A stretch of 64,000 nt of DNA, from assembly GCA_938075415.1 (NCBI GenBank), contig CALJHC010000019.1:1-64000 (forward strand), written 5' to 3'. A program made the translations under genes and the position numbers. This document shows positions 19,305 through 29,102 of this stretch, piece by piece. How positions within the stretch are numbered: the stretch's first letter is position 1; every line of letters begins with the position of its first letter. Source of the DNA: an uncultured Rubripirellula sp. (lineage in GTDB: Bacteria > Planctomycetota > Planctomycetia > Pirellulales > Pirellulaceae). A model generated the notes under the pieces. The model was not told the DNA's origin and ran no database searches. It saw only the letters and a list, made by a program, of their open reading frames with translations.

Positions 19305-20201
19305 TCGATCAGCTTAGTCACACGACTCAGCTCAACGCTGTGCCGTTTCTGCAAACCCGAAATCCCTGTCGGCTCTTTTTTCAAATCTGCAGGCACCAGA
19401 TGATTCAAGCAAGACGGAGTTGCCGCGCCGATGATGACGTGGCCGCTCAATCACTTTTGAACTGAGTCGTCGATTACTTCCTTGTCGAGGCGCTTGGCCA
19501 TTGGGTCCCTGGTCGGCTGAACGTTCTTTCGCTGCACACTCTCCGCATTTTATTGCAGGCCGGAAGTCTAGGCTTGGGGGCATTGGCTAGGGGAGCGATG
19601 CCGTCATGGAATTTCGATTTCGCCAGCAAACGGCATACCGAGTCAGTGCTGGGTGATACGTTGCACGACCGCCGCGTTGTTTTTTGGTTCATCCAGAATG
19701 GCCCCAGGGGGCCCAAAACTAAAACGAGCTCTTCGGCCGACAGATTCCGAGGTTTCATCTTCAACTATGGCCCAGAAGTCGGTCGAGACTGAGCTAAGAC
19801 GGCGCGACACTGTCCGTTGATGGTGGTTCAACTTAATCCTTGGAATGACAGTCGATGAACGCCATGCCCAGCTTCTTTTACGAAACATTTGTGATTTTGT
19901 CACCACGCATCGACGTGTGCACCGAGACGCGAAAATAAGGCTGAAGGACTTCACACTTGCTCGCTATTTCTAACTTGCTTGCACCGCGAGAAAAAAAATC
20001 GCGATTTCAATCCTCTTTGACGGTCGCAATCGCTAGAGTGCGGTCGATTGCAGGCCGTTTTGGTGATGTTATGAGTTGCCGAAGAGACGCATGGTGCGAA
20101 GTGCGTTCAAATTTTTGCTCAGTTCCTACAAGACGAATCTCGAATCATTGTCCATAATGATGATAAAAGTGCATCGATTTGGTTGAGGTAGTCGATTGAA
20201 A
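19305..20201. other. 0.9-kb intergenic region, unrecognised frames only
   Basis: Several overlapping minus-strand frames exist. One ending near 19643 reads STDFWAIVEDETSESVGRRA and looks somewhat protein-like, but it has no known domain, no ribosome-binding site and no intact start, so it may be a decayed gene. No RNA gene was seen. Confidence 0.4.
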
Positions 20202-23200
20202 ATGGAAGCAGGCAAAGCCTTGGATATTATGGGCCTCGTGCGGGTAAGCACGTTTGTCACGTGCGTTTTGGTTGGCATGTGCGTGCCTTCAAGGCATGTT
20301 GCAGCAAATGAATCCGAACGAGTTCGATTCAACCGTGACGTTCGCCCGATACTCGCAGCTCATTGTTTCCACTGTCATGGTCCAGATGAAGCGGAGTCCG
20401 ATTTGCGGCTTGATCTTGCCCAAGGGGTCGCCGACGCTTTTCACGGGATGGACCTCAATGAGAATACGGGTTGGCAGCGTTTGATTTCAAAAGATCCTGA
20501 CGAAAAAATGCCGCCCCCGGCACCAGGCAATGAGATCAACGCAGAGGAACTCGCGGTTCTCAGGCAGTGGATCAGTCAAGGGGCGGACTATGAACTGCAT
20601 TGGTCCTACGTTCGCCCAACACGACCTGATGTACCGCAAACGGACTTTGCAGAGCGTGTCAGAAATCCCATTGATGCATTTGTGCTGCGTCAACTGGACC
20701 AGCAAGGCCTGAGCCCCAGTTCTGATGCAAATCGAGAGCAACTCATCCGGCGTCTGTCACTGGATCTCACAGGTTTGCCGCCCTCTCCAGCAGAGGTTGA
20801 TTCGTTCATTTCAGACGAGCGTCGTGATGCCTATGAAAACCTGGTTGATCGCTTGCTGGGATCAAAGCACTTTGGCGAGCGTCTGGCGCTTCCGTGGTTG
20901 GATGCGGCCCGCTACGCCGATACCAATGGTTTTTCCATTGATGATCATCGCGACATGTGGTTATGGCGCGAGTGGGTGATCAATGCGTTCAATGAAAACA
21001 TGCCATATGACCAATTCCTGACCGAGCAAATTGCGGGTGACCTGTTGCCAAACGCATCGGATCGACAACGTCTTGCAACTGGGTTTCTTCGCAATAGCAT
21101 GAATACCCATGAAGGCGGGACACTGCCCGAAGAGTATCGCGTGATTTATATCGCCGACAAAATCAACACTGTGTCAACTGTCTTCATGGGATTGACCATG
21201 CGTTGTGCCCAGTGTCACAGCCACAAATACGATCCCATCACTCAAAAAGATTACTATCGATTCTTTGCGTTCTTCGACACCGCTCATGAACCAGGATCGG
21301 GTGCTGCGAACGGCAACACCTCACCAATCCAAAGAATGGACGGCGTATTAACCGGGCGTGAGCAATTCAAAGCGGATATCAATGCCCGCATTGCTACTCT
21401 CAAGCGTTATCAGTTGCACCCACCTGAGTTGCTTCAGAGTCGCATTGAATGGGAGAGGAAGCTACAGGGTGCTCCACCAGCGGTGATTGCCGAGGCGCTG
21501 GCGGTGCCTGTGGGAACGCGTTCGGAGGAACAGTGGAAACAAATCAACAAGGAATTCGGCAAGACAACCCAGTTGATGAATCGGCATGTTTCCACCATCA
21601 ATCGTGAAATCAAGGTGCTGGAACAAGATCTACAGGCGGCGCAGGCGTCCGTGATGGTGATGAAGGAAAAGGGACCGCGAAAAACCTACGTTCTCACCCG
21701 TGGCGAATACGATCATCCGGATCCAGACCAGCTTGTTCAACCGGGCGTTGCGGATGTATTGCCCATGTTGAGGACAGAAAATACAGAGATTGGGAAAGCG
21801 AGTGTGGTGGAACCACAACGTGAAAAAGTGGTGGCATGGAAAACAGCGAAATGGATTTGGGACTCGCCAGGTGCTGCCAAGGGCAATCAGGACAATGAGC
21901 CACGGTTCTTTCGATTTGTTATTGATTTGAAAAGTAAACCGAAGCGGGCAGACTTGAGGACTAGCGTGGACAATGTGGGTGTCACGTACGTCAATGGTCA
22001 ACAACTTGGGACGAGTGAGCCATGGATGTCCCCGGCACAGTATGAGGTTGCCGGGAACTTGCGACCGGGTAAAAACGTGATCGCGATCAAAGCGGTCAAT
22101 CAAGGAGGAGCGGCAGGGCTGCTCGCATCATTGGTACTTGATGGCGGCTCGCAATTTGGCTCAAGCCGAAAATGGCAAGTGTCAGCCGACAGCAAACTGG
22201 CAGAGACCAACGACTGGACAATGGCTGACTATGATTCCAGCGACTGGAGCGATGCCAGTGAGTTGGGGCCGATTAACATGGCACCGTGGAAATTTGCAAC
22301 GCTCCTGGGTCAATCCGTGCCGACTGACCCAGATCGCCCCACTCGTCTGACTCTCGCAAACTGGCTTGTGCGTCAGGATCATCCGCTGACTGCACGCGTT
22401 GCGGTCAATCGTTATTGGCAAATGTTGTTCGGGCGGGGATTGGTTTCGACACCGGATGATTTCGGTTCTCAGGGAGCCTACCCCACTCATCCTGAGTTGC
22501 TCGACTGGTTGGCAGTGGAATTTCGAGAAAGCGGTTGGGACATCAAGCAGTTACTCAAAACAATAGTAATGTCTTCGACTTATCGTCAGGCGTCTGCGGC
22601 CAGTCGGGATTTGTATGAACTCGATCCAGAAAATCGCTGGCTGGCAAGGGCTCCACGCTATCGCCTGTCGGCTGAGTTGCTGCGAGATGGGGCGCTCGCG
22701 ATCTCGGGTCAACTTGATCCGCGCGTGGGTGGCCCCAGTGTGTATCCGAGTCAACCGCATGGACTGTGGCGAGAGATCAGTCACTTTGGTTATGGGAACG
22801 CCTTCAGTGCTCAGGCGTTCTATCCCAGTGATGACAGCGGGCAATATCGCCGTAGCATGTACACTTTTTGGAAACGAACCAGTCCACCACCTTCGATGAT
22901 CGCATTTGATGCGCCGACTCGTGAGGTGTGTGCGGTAACACGATCACGCACCAATACACCGCTGCAGGCGTTGGTACTGTTGAACGACCCCAATTATGTC
23001 GCTGCAGCAAAGTCTCTGACGCGATTGGCAATCGCAGAGGCGGGGGAAACAGTCGGAGAACGCGTGGATTTTATGTTCCGTCGTGCGAGCTCGAGATTTC
23101 CTAGCAGGCAGGAACGTCAGGTATTGAGCGATAGGTATGCGGCATCGCTTGATGCCTATCAAAACGATTTAGAGGCGGCTGAGGGGCTGGCAGGTGACAA

Positions 23201-23303
23201 CCAGAAACTCGCCGCTTCGGAGGTTGCCGCTTCAGAGGTTGCCGCTTTGACGGTGGTGGCCTCGATCATCTTGAATCTTGATGAAGTCATCACCAGGGAG
23301 TAA
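20202..23303 (+). CDS. PSCyt1 + DUF1549 + DUF1553 (PSD1) secreted protein
   Basis: Planctomycete-specific surface or periplasmic protein with a cytochrome-c-like head. I prefer the ATG at 20202; a TTG six bases upstream is also in frame. Residues about 8-35 are a hydrophobic export signal ([20 protein letters not shown]). The PSCyt1 heme-type motif is CFHCHG at about 55-60. DUF1549 covers about 156-360 ([36 protein letters not shown]), with a second CAQCHSH at about 340. Residues about 549-690 are an inserted galactose-binding-like beta domain ([22 protein letters not shown]). DUF1553 follows ([35 protein letters not shown]). It is followed directly by DUF1501. Role unknown; a link to polysaccharide use is inferred from co-occurrence in this phylum. 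Confidence 0.92.
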   Translation: MEAGKALDIMGLVRVSTFVTCVLVGMCVPSRHVAANESERVRFNRDVRPILAAHCFHCHGPDEAESDLRLDLAQGVADAFHGMDLNENTGWQRLISKDPDEKMPPPAPGNEINAEELAVLRQWISQGADYELHWSYVRPTRPDVPQTDFAERVRNPIDAFVLRQLDQQGLSPSSDANREQLIRRLSLDLTGLPPSPAEVDSFISDERRDAYENLVDRLLGSKHFGERLALPWLDAARYADTNGFSIDDHRDMWLWREWVINAFNENMPYDQFLTEQIAGDLLPNASDRQRLATGFLRNSMNTHEGGTLPEEYRVIYIADKINTVSTVFMGLTMRCAQCHSHKYDPITQKDYYRFFAFFDTAHEPGSGAANGNTSPIQRMDGVLTGREQFKADINARIATLKRYQLHPPELLQSRIEWERKLQGAPPAVIAEALAVPVGTRSEEQWKQINKEFGKTTQLMNRHVSTINREIKVLEQDLQAAQASVMVMKEKGPRKTYVLTRGEYDHPDPDQLVQPGVADVLPMLRTENTEIGKASVVEPQREKVVAWKTAKWIWDSPGAAKGNQDNEPRFFRFVIDLKSKPKRADLRTSVDNVGVTYVNGQQLGTSEPWMSPAQYEVAGNLRPGKNVIAIKAVNQGGAAGLLASLVLDGGSQFGSSRKWQVSADSKLAETNDWTMADYDSSDWSDASELGPINMAPWKFATLLGQSVPTDPDRPTRLTLANWLVRQDHPLTARVAVNRYWQMLFGRGLVSTPDDFGSQGAYPTHPELLDWLAVEFRESGWDIKQLLKTIVMSSTYRQASAASRDLYELDPENRWLARAPRYRLSAELLRDGALAISGQLDPRVGGPSVYPSQPHGLWREISHFGYGNAFSAQAFYPSDDSGQYRRSMYTFWKRTSPPPSMIAFDAPTREVCAVTRSRTNTPLQALVLLNDPNYVAAAKSLTRLAIAEAGETVGERVDFMFRRASSRFPSRQERQVLSDRYAASLDAYQNDLEAAEGLAGDNQKLAASEVAASEVAALTVVASIILNLDEVITRE

Positions 23304-24757
23304 TTGTCATTCCAATCATCGAGCAGGTCAGTCGGGAACTCACTCGCCGGCAACTCTTCAATCATGCCCGAAATGGTGTGGGGGCGGCTGCGTTGGCAAC
23401 GTTGCTGGGGCAGGAAAATCAGGCATCCGGGGCTGTCAATGAGATCGGTTTGGCTGAGCTTCCGCATCACAAGCCCAAGGCAAAACGGGTGATCTATCTG
23501 TTCCAGTCGGGTGGCCCCAGCCATATCGATTTGTGGGACTACAAACCGAATTTGACAACCATGCATGGCAAGCCCTTACCGGATTCGGTCAAGGGTACCC
23601 AGCGTGTCACTGGGATGACTGCGGGGCAAAAGCAATTTCTCACCAACGCTCCAATCAAACCGTTTCAGCAGCATGGCGAATGCGGCCGCTGGGTCAGTGA
23701 TCTGTTACCCCACACTGCCAAGGTGGTGGATGAACTTGCGGTCTTGAAAGCCGTGCACACCGAGGCCATCAATCATGATCCAGGAATCACCTTCATCAAC
23801 ACTGGCAATCAGCAGATCGGTCATCCATCCCTCGGGGCTTGGCTCAGTTATGGGCTGGGTTCAGAGAACCAGGATCTTCCCGGCTACATGGTTTTGATCA
23901 GCCAGGGAACTGGCAAGAACCCCGGCCAGCCGATCTTCTCGCGGCTTTGGGGCAGTGGATATCTACCCAGTGAACATCAGGGGGTGCGACTGCGACCGGG
24001 CAGCAATCCTGTACTCCATTTGTCGAATCCCAGTGGTATCGACTCACAAATCCGCCGAGGGCAACTCAATGATTTGGCCGTGCTCAACGAGCGTCATGCT
24101 CGACTTACCGGTGATCCGGAAATTGAGGCTCGGATCGCACAGTATGAGATGGCTTATCGAATGCAAACCTCAGTACCTGACCTCACGGATATGTCAGATG
24201 AACCGGATGAAGTGTTTGAAATGTATGGCCCTGAATCTCGTAAACCCGGCTCGTACGCTGCCAACTGCCTGCTGGCACGACGCATGATTGAACGTGACGT
24301 CCGATGCATCCAGTTGTTTCATCGTGGTTGGGACCAGCACAACTCACTGGTCACTCACTTGGCAAACCAATGCCGAGATACCGACCAGGCGAGTGCAGCA
24401 CTGGTGGCAGATCTAAAACAACGCGGCTTGCTGGATGATACGTTGGTAATATGGGGAGGTGAATTTGGACGCACTGCATACAGTCAAGGTGGATTGAATA
24501 GCGGCAGGGATCATCATGGACGCTGTTTCAGTGTGTGGATGGCAGGGGGAGGCGTAACGCCCGGGATGGAGTACGGCGAGACGGATGATTATTGCTATAA
24601 CGTTGCCTCGGGTGCCGTGCATGTGCGTGATCTGAACGCCACAATTCTGCACCTGCTCGGGATTGATCATCAGCGTCTCACTTTCAAATTCCAAGGTTTG
24701 GAACAGCGATTGACCGGCGTTGAACCGGCGCGCGTAGTACAGGAAATCCTTGCGTGA
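23303..24757 (+). CDS. DUF1501 protein, apparently starting at ATT
   Basis: Partner of DUF1549/DUF1553 proteins; a sulfatase/phosphatase-fold family exported by Tat. The body shows [20 protein letters not shown] and [20 protein letters not shown], both diagnostic. The N-terminal Tat-like segment [20 protein letters not shown] is conserved in the family, but there is no ATG, GTG or TTG upstream of it in frame. The frame opens at 23285 after a stop. The first standard codon is GTG at 23378, inside the signal. ATT at 23303 overlaps the stop of the upstream gene as TAATT, exactly where TAATG coupling would be expected, so I take it as a non-standard start or a mutated ATG. If only GTG 23378 is used, export would be lost. 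Confidence 0.85.
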   Translation: MVIPIIEQVSRELTRRQLFNHARNGVGAAALATLLGQENQASGAVNEIGLAELPHHKPKAKRVIYLFQSGGPSHIDLWDYKPNLTTMHGKPLPDSVKGTQRVTGMTAGQKQFLTNAPIKPFQQHGECGRWVSDLLPHTAKVVDELAVLKAVHTEAINHDPGITFINTGNQQIGHPSLGAWLSYGLGSENQDLPGYMVLISQGTGKNPGQPIFSRLWGSGYLPSEHQGVRLRPGSNPVLHLSNPSGIDSQIRRGQLNDLAVLNERHARLTGDPEIEARIAQYEMAYRMQTSVPDLTDMSDEPDEVFEMYGPESRKPGSYAANCLLARRMIERDVRCIQLFHRGWDQHNSLVTHLANQCRDTDQASAALVADLKQRGLLDDTLVIWGGEFGRTAYSQGGLNSGRDHHGRCFSVWMAGGGVTPGMEYGETDDYCYNVASGAVHVRDLNATILHLLGIDHQRLTFKFQGLEQRLTGVEPARVVQEILA

Positions 24758-24929
24758 TGTGCATGCTGGGAGAATACGAACCAGTCAGAATGTAAGATGC
24801 CTGTCTGGACTTTGTGATTGAAAAACGAACAGGTGAATGTTCAATGATGAACCCCGTTCGTGTTTAGAAAACCAGGATGATGCGGTCTTCGAAGGTGACC
24901 TCAATGAAGATTCGTGCAACTTTTTCGTT

Positions 24930-24955
24930 TGTGTTCAGGCCTTGTGTTCAGGCCT
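24930..24955. repeat. 13-bp tandem duplication (2 copies)
   Basis: TGTGTTCAGGCCT occurs twice end to end, followed by TGTGT. Removing one copy would restore a continuous reading frame from ATG 24904. Confidence 0.85.
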
Positions 24956-25159
24956 TGTGTCCTCGGTTCTTCCGGCGTCTATTCGTTTGATTGTTTGCCA
25001 ATTTTTCGAGCCACGACACGGGCGATCGAAACTGCGCATCAAACGATGAGCTTGATCATGGTTGATGGACTGGGTTACAACGCTTTGATCTATTTTTGGC
25101 ATCCTGAAACAGCACGATATCGGCAGATCCGCCAGGCTGGGTACTTAGACGTCGCAGCC

Positions 25160-25240
25160 CCTCAATCCCCTCAGAACACAGACGCATCACCAACCTTGAC
25201 TCCCACATTCCACTTGGAGAAAACACTGGGCGGGTAATCA
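25160..25240 (+). mobile_element. Possible IS3 transposase 3' remnant
   Basis: CCTCAGAACACAGACGCATC at 25169-25188 aligns with CCTCCAGAACACAGTCGCAT at 5676-5695, and the flanks are also similar. The short peptide SEHRRITNLDSHI fits the tail of IS3 transposases. Only the last few dozen codons remain. Confidence 0.35.
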
Positions 25241-25417
25241 TGTGCAGATGAAGTCCATCACGTCGCCCTGTGAATCATCAGGCAAGCTTCTATCGGAAAC
25301 TTACAATAAGTCATCAAGAGATCACCCACGAAGAAGAAGGCGGAACTGAAACCAACATCGAAGCGGAATCAACCACAGGACAAGAATTCAAATCAGAAGA
25401 ATTGAGAGACCATTACA

Positions 25418-25636
25418 ATGGCAAAAAACAAAGGTCAAGAAAGTTCGGTGATGGGTGCCGGGCAAAGTTCTGTGGAACTGCTCGATAAACAGAAGAGGGA
25501 AAAAGCTAGCAGATGGAGTAGAAAACTGTTCGCTGGTTTCTTAGCACTAATACTGATCATTATCTTGCAACTACTGCAAATTTTTCCCGCTGGGGTGGGG
25601 TGGTACCTTCAGAAGTACCCTGGAGCGTTCCCCTGA
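25418..25636 (+). CDS. Small single-pass membrane protein, hypothetical
   Basis: 72 residues. A basic, polar N-terminus (MAKNKGQESSVMGAGQSS ... KQKREKASRWSRK) is followed by one long hydrophobic helix, LFAGFLALILIIILQLLQIF (about 41-60), and a short tail ending GWYLQKYPGAFP. The positive charges before the helix predict an N-in orientation. GAGAG at 25404-25408 could serve as a weak ribosome-binding site. I recognise no family. It lies isolated in decayed DNA, so it may be a real small protein or a chance frame. Confidence 0.45.
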   Translation: MAKNKGQESSVMGAGQSSVELLDKQKREKASRWSRKLFAGFLALILIIILQLLQIFPAGVGWYLQKYPGAFP

Positions 25637-26261
25637 AACTGACCCAGGTGGCATGAGAGTCTAGAGCCCGTGACCTCAGCCCAGAATCTGTACCAGCAGT
25701 ATTGAGAAAATCGAAGCTTCTGACTCGCGCCGTTGCCCGAATCAGATGACGCGTTATCCACGAACCTAGCGCCGTTCGCGAGATGGTGGTTTGGAGCAAG
25801 ATCGCTGTTTTTGACGGTAAGTGTCTTCTGCGATCAATATTTTCTGGTCAGAATTTTGCAGTTCTCAGAAGAAGCTAAGTAGCTACGATCTCCGAAAGAA
25901 ACGGCGAGCCGTGTTTTGAGCAGACCACAGTCGCACATTCCTCAAGTGGTGAGAGTGAAGGGGCCAGCTTACGAATCGGACAAAGCACTGATCTTCGCCC
26001 CTTTGAAGGATCAGATGGACGCATCTCGGAAATCACGCGACACTCCCTGATCAAGGTCTGCTCAGAGCGTGGGAACCCTATCCTACGTGACCACCAACGG
26101 TGAATAACGCCTCCTCAGCCAGAAGCTGCCCTTCCAATGTGGCTTGGTCAATGCCGGCGCCTTGGCGGCTCGTTTCGCTGCGTTAGGAATGGTGGGGGGC
26201 GTATACTAAAGCCTCGGGCTCTTTTCTTCACTTTTGACCCTTTGCTTGCGATTCCTATTCC
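25637..26261. other. Intergenic region, nothing recognised
   Basis: 625 bp upstream of the pseudokinase. No gene, RNA or repeat seen. Confidence 0.4.
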
Positions 26262-27899
26262 ATGCCTCGGAACCGACTTGGACCACTGGCGGTAGAAACG
26301 AAACTGGGTGACCATCGGTCGAAAAGCTCGGTTTGGCGGGCGACTCATGTGCAGCTCGGGCAAACGGTTGCCGTCAAAGTATTTGCCGCGCCATTTGGTG
26401 GTACCCCTGAGGCTCGTTTTGCATTTGCCTCGGAATGGGAGGTGCTGAAGCAAATTCGACATCCTGCCATTGCCCGCTGCTACGGAGGCGGCATTGAGAA
26501 AACAGACGCCTATCTGGCCTATGAGCTCATCGACGGTCCTACCTTGGCGAGTGAATTAAAACACCGCTCACGCCTATCGTGGGAATCCGTTTTGGATCTC
26601 GCTGAAGTGTTGACAGGTGCGATTGCATCGTTGCACGAAAATGAAATTGTGTACGGAGTTTTACAACCACGGAAGGTCCTCTTCGCCGGGTTGAGCCCTG
26701 TGTTGATTGATATCCGTGCAGACAGGGCGAGATCGGTGTACCGCACCGGTCGAACTGCAACACCACATGAAATGACGTTTTGGTCGCCCGAGCTGACCCA
26801 AAACATCAGCGCATTTTCGTTAGACAGCGACTTGTATTCATTGGGGGCGACGCTCTACACGGCCTTGACCGGCCGAACGGTCGTTTCTGGGAAATCAGTC
26901 GAAGAGGTCCGCGGAAATATTCTCTTTGAGACACCTCAGAACCCTGCGTCGATAGTCATGGACTGCCCGGTGTGGCTCGATAAGCTGATCATGCAAATGC
27001 TCGAGAAAGATCCCAACGATCGACCGCACAATGCTGCGGCGGTATCGCTAGCTTTGAAAGAGGTACGACGTCGGTCAATGTCGCGAGCCGGGGTTGCTGA
27101 ACACATTTCTCATGGATTCAGCCCGCTCAATGTCAATGACCAAAAGGAAAGAGATGAAGCCCGCATTCTGCTGGGGCATGGTGCCTTGGAAGTCGGCGAT
27201 GACAAGACTGTCGCCGAGCCGGAGTGGTACGATCGAGCGATGATTCTTGTTCTTGGGCTATTCGTGATTGCCTCGATGCTCGCCTACACACTTTGGCCAT
27301 TGAACGAAAATCAAATGAAAGGTCGGGCAGAAGATTTGCTCGCAACCGAAAACCGGAACGCGTTGAATCAGGCCAAGGTAAGTTACCTAATCCCTATGCT
27401 CGAGAAATATCCTGACGGACGTCACTTTGACTGGGCCAAAGAACAATTAGATCGTGTCGAACTGATTCAGGCGGAGCATGTTTTGAAAGTCAAACTAAAG
27501 ACCAATCGCCCGTTAACCAATGAGGGTGAACGACTTTATGCAGAGGCTTACGAATTTGAAAAGTTTGGAGATGTCGCCACCGCGTTGGACCACTATCACA
27601 GCATGGAGACTCTGCTTGCTGATGAAGACATTTACAAACCGTTCGTGAATTTGGCCCGAAAACAGATCGCGAGTATTCAGGAAAAGGGGGTCGAACAGGG
27701 CGAAGCTGCACGAATCATTCAAAATAAACTGGATCAGGCAGAGCAATCTCTGCTGAATGGAAACAGCATCGCAGCCCGAAAAATCTGTTACAGCATTGTG
27801 GAACTGTATGGCAACAACGGCAATGTCGCACCACTTGTTTCCAGAGCACAGAGGCTGATCGCTGATAATGGCATTCAAAAGCAGGAACCAGCAGAGTGA
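26262..27899 (+). CDS. Membrane pseudokinase (Pkn-type fold) with C-terminal TPR-like domain
   Basis: A bacterial Ser/Thr-kinase fold that appears catalytically dead. The VAIK lysine (VAVKVF, Lys39) and the alpha-C Glu (SEWEVLKQI, Glu60) remain. The Gly-rich loop is degenerate (KLGDHRSKSSVWRA). The catalytic HRDxxxxN is YGVLQPRK (131-138), so the catalytic Asp and the Asn are gone, and DFG is DIR (150-152). The APE equivalent is SPE (175-177), and LDSDLYSLGATLYTALTGR keeps the F-helix pattern. One transmembrane helix lies at about 327-346 (MILVLGLFVIASMLAYTLWP). The exported part (350-545) is helical and TPR-like (YAEAYEFEKFGDVATALDHY). It probably works as a scaffold or sensor. No operon partner is visible. 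Confidence 0.85.
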   Translation: MPRNRLGPLAVETKLGDHRSKSSVWRATHVQLGQTVAVKVFAAPFGGTPEARFAFASEWEVLKQIRHPAIARCYGGGIEKTDAYLAYELIDGPTLASELKHRSRLSWESVLDLAEVLTGAIASLHENEIVYGVLQPRKVLFAGLSPVLIDIRADRARSVYRTGRTATPHEMTFWSPELTQNISAFSLDSDLYSLGATLYTALTGRTVVSGKSVEEVRGNILFETPQNPASIVMDCPVWLDKLIMQMLEKDPNDRPHNAAAVSLALKEVRRRSMSRAGVAEHISHGFSPLNVNDQKERDEARILLGHGALEVGDDKTVAEPEWYDRAMILVLGLFVIASMLAYTLWPLNENQMKGRAEDLLATENRNALNQAKVSYLIPMLEKYPDGRHFDWAKEQLDRVELIQAEHVLKVKLKTNRPLTNEGERLYAEAYEFEKFGDVATALDHYHSMETLLADEDIYKPFVNLARKQIASIQEKGVEQGEAARIIQNKLDQAEQSLLNGNSIAARKICYSIVELYGNNGNVAPLVSRAQRLIADNGIQKQEPAE

Positions 27900-28053
27900 T
27901 TCAGGCATACCCGCTTGAAAAATCCCTTTAAATGCTGAAACCAAGTTGGAACTTCACCAGAAATTCGATCTCAACTCCCCGCCGGATCGACCAAGTCAAG
28001 ATCCAACGTCTGGCCAACATTTCAACAGCATGAAGATCGGGAAACGGACACTC

Positions 28054-28761
28054 TCATATGGCTTTTGCGAGTTCCAAGATCCTTTCCCAAAGTTGAAATC
28101 GTCTGGGTGATGCTTTCTTGAGTTCATTCAACTTACCTGCATCAAGGCAGCCGGCGTAAAGCATCGCAAACTCAGCAAGATCCTCATGGGTAACTCCATC
28201 ACCGTATCGGGACACTGAAACTTGGTCCGTCTTCTGTGCAACCGCCCATTGATCCAAAATATCTGCTTGCTCATTTCGTGCTCGCTGCTCCATGACATGT
28301 CCGGCCTCGTGCATGTAAACGATTGAGCCGGCTTGCGGAATGATATTCAAGTAGTTTTGCGAACCATGCGCAGCGGCACCCCCAAGATTCTTGTAAATGG
28401 TGACGCCATCCTTGCCCGGTTCTGAAACAATTTCAAAAGCCCTTCTGTACAGAGGAGGCAGTTTCTCAAGTTTAGCCGCAACGGATCCGAGTTTCGCTTT
28501 TGATTGATCTTCGATTGAAATTCGAAACTCAGAATCCCCCAAAGAAACGAGCCAGGTTCTGCCTGCCGACATACCTCGTTTTAAAGCGACTGTTGTGGGT
28601 CCGGAAACTATCTTCAGTCTGGCTGTATTCTTCGACCCAGCCTCCAAGCAATACTGTCGATACTCACTTGCAAGGTATTTCTTCTCCTGTGCATTGGCGT
28701 CCACAGGGATGAAAGAGAAAGCAATCGCAAGGCTAAAAAATGTCTTGAGTATCATGAGCAA
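28054..28761 (-). CDS. Secreted zinc metallopeptidase-like protein (HExxH)
   Basis: Signal peptide about 1-24 (FFSLAIAFSFIPVDANA). The zinc motif is YMHEAGHVMEQ, with HEAGH at 151-155. About 40 residues later THEDLAEFAMLY offers Glu193 or Glu197 as the third ligand, an arrangement like the gluzincin or anthrax-lethal-factor-type (ATLF) catalytic domains. LPPLYRRAFEIVSEPGKDGV precedes it, and the conserved asymmetric loop LGGAAAHGSQNYLNI looks like a substrate-edge strand. The length is 235, so this is only a compact catalytic domain with a short pro-like N-terminus. The substrate is unknown. It converges on the pseudokinase gene. Confidence 0.7.
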   Translation of the reverse strand: MLMILKTFFSLAIAFSFIPVDANAQEKKYLASEYRQYCLEAGSKNTARLKIVSGPTTVALKRGMSAGRTWLVSLGDSEFRISIEDQSKAKLGSVAAKLEKLPPLYRRAFEIVSEPGKDGVTIYKNLGGAAAHGSQNYLNIIPQAGSIVYMHEAGHVMEQRARNEQADILDQWAVAQKTDQVSVSRYGDGVTHEDLAEFAMLYAGCLDAGKLNELKKASPRRFQLWERILELAKAI

Positions 28762-29102
28762 TCTTCGGTAAGTGGTTTATCAACTTCTCATCGGCCTGCA
28801 TCTTCACACTGCGAGCTCATTATATCGAGTGTAAGGAAAACAGTCTTCGCATCCTGATGTTGCCAGAAAAGCCGGATTGAACATGCCTATTCTTTCCTTC
28901 ATCTGTTTTTTACCATCATAGAAAACGCCAGTCTTTTTCGCTAAACATGGGGGACGCCTAGTTTTGAATTCCACCTATCATGATAGTCTCAGTCTGTCGC
29001 AGTGCCGTTAGACGCTGCGTATTAAAATCGAGAGTGATTCGAGCGAAAACAGTCGCTGCTCGCAAAACATATTTTTGGAACGCGAACTTACCGAGAACCG
29101 TG
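28762..29102. other. Divergent intergenic region
   Basis: Between the divergent peptidase and sulfatase genes; expected to carry both promoters. An in-phase frame precedes the sulfatase from 28980, but its codons (RRCVLKSRVIRAKTVAARK) do not look like a signal peptide. Confidence 0.4.

Larger units (their letters stand above)
24758..25417. other. Decayed intergenic region: broken gene start and IS3-like tail
   Basis: At 24904 ATGAAGATTCGTGCAAC opens a signal-like frame. A 13-bp tandem duplication (24930-24955) throws it out of phase with a longer frame that continues IFRATTRAIETAHQTMSLIM. At about 25160-25240 the DNA resembles the 3' end of the IS3 remnant (SEHRRITNLDSHI against PEHSRITNPNSLT). 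The region therefore looks like a gene start cut by an old IS. Confidence 0.4.

Noticed and set aside
19332..19954. Overlapping minus-strand frames after the helicase gene
   Set aside because: Several phases compete, none has a known domain. One may be a decayed gene but cannot be supported.
25270..25488. 72-codon frame partly overlapping the small membrane protein
   Set aside because: Polar, low-complexity and out of phase with the better-supported frame at 25418.
28980..29102. Upstream extension of the sulfatase
   Set aside because: Would place about 41 basic residues before a normal signal peptide; ATG 29103 is the better start.
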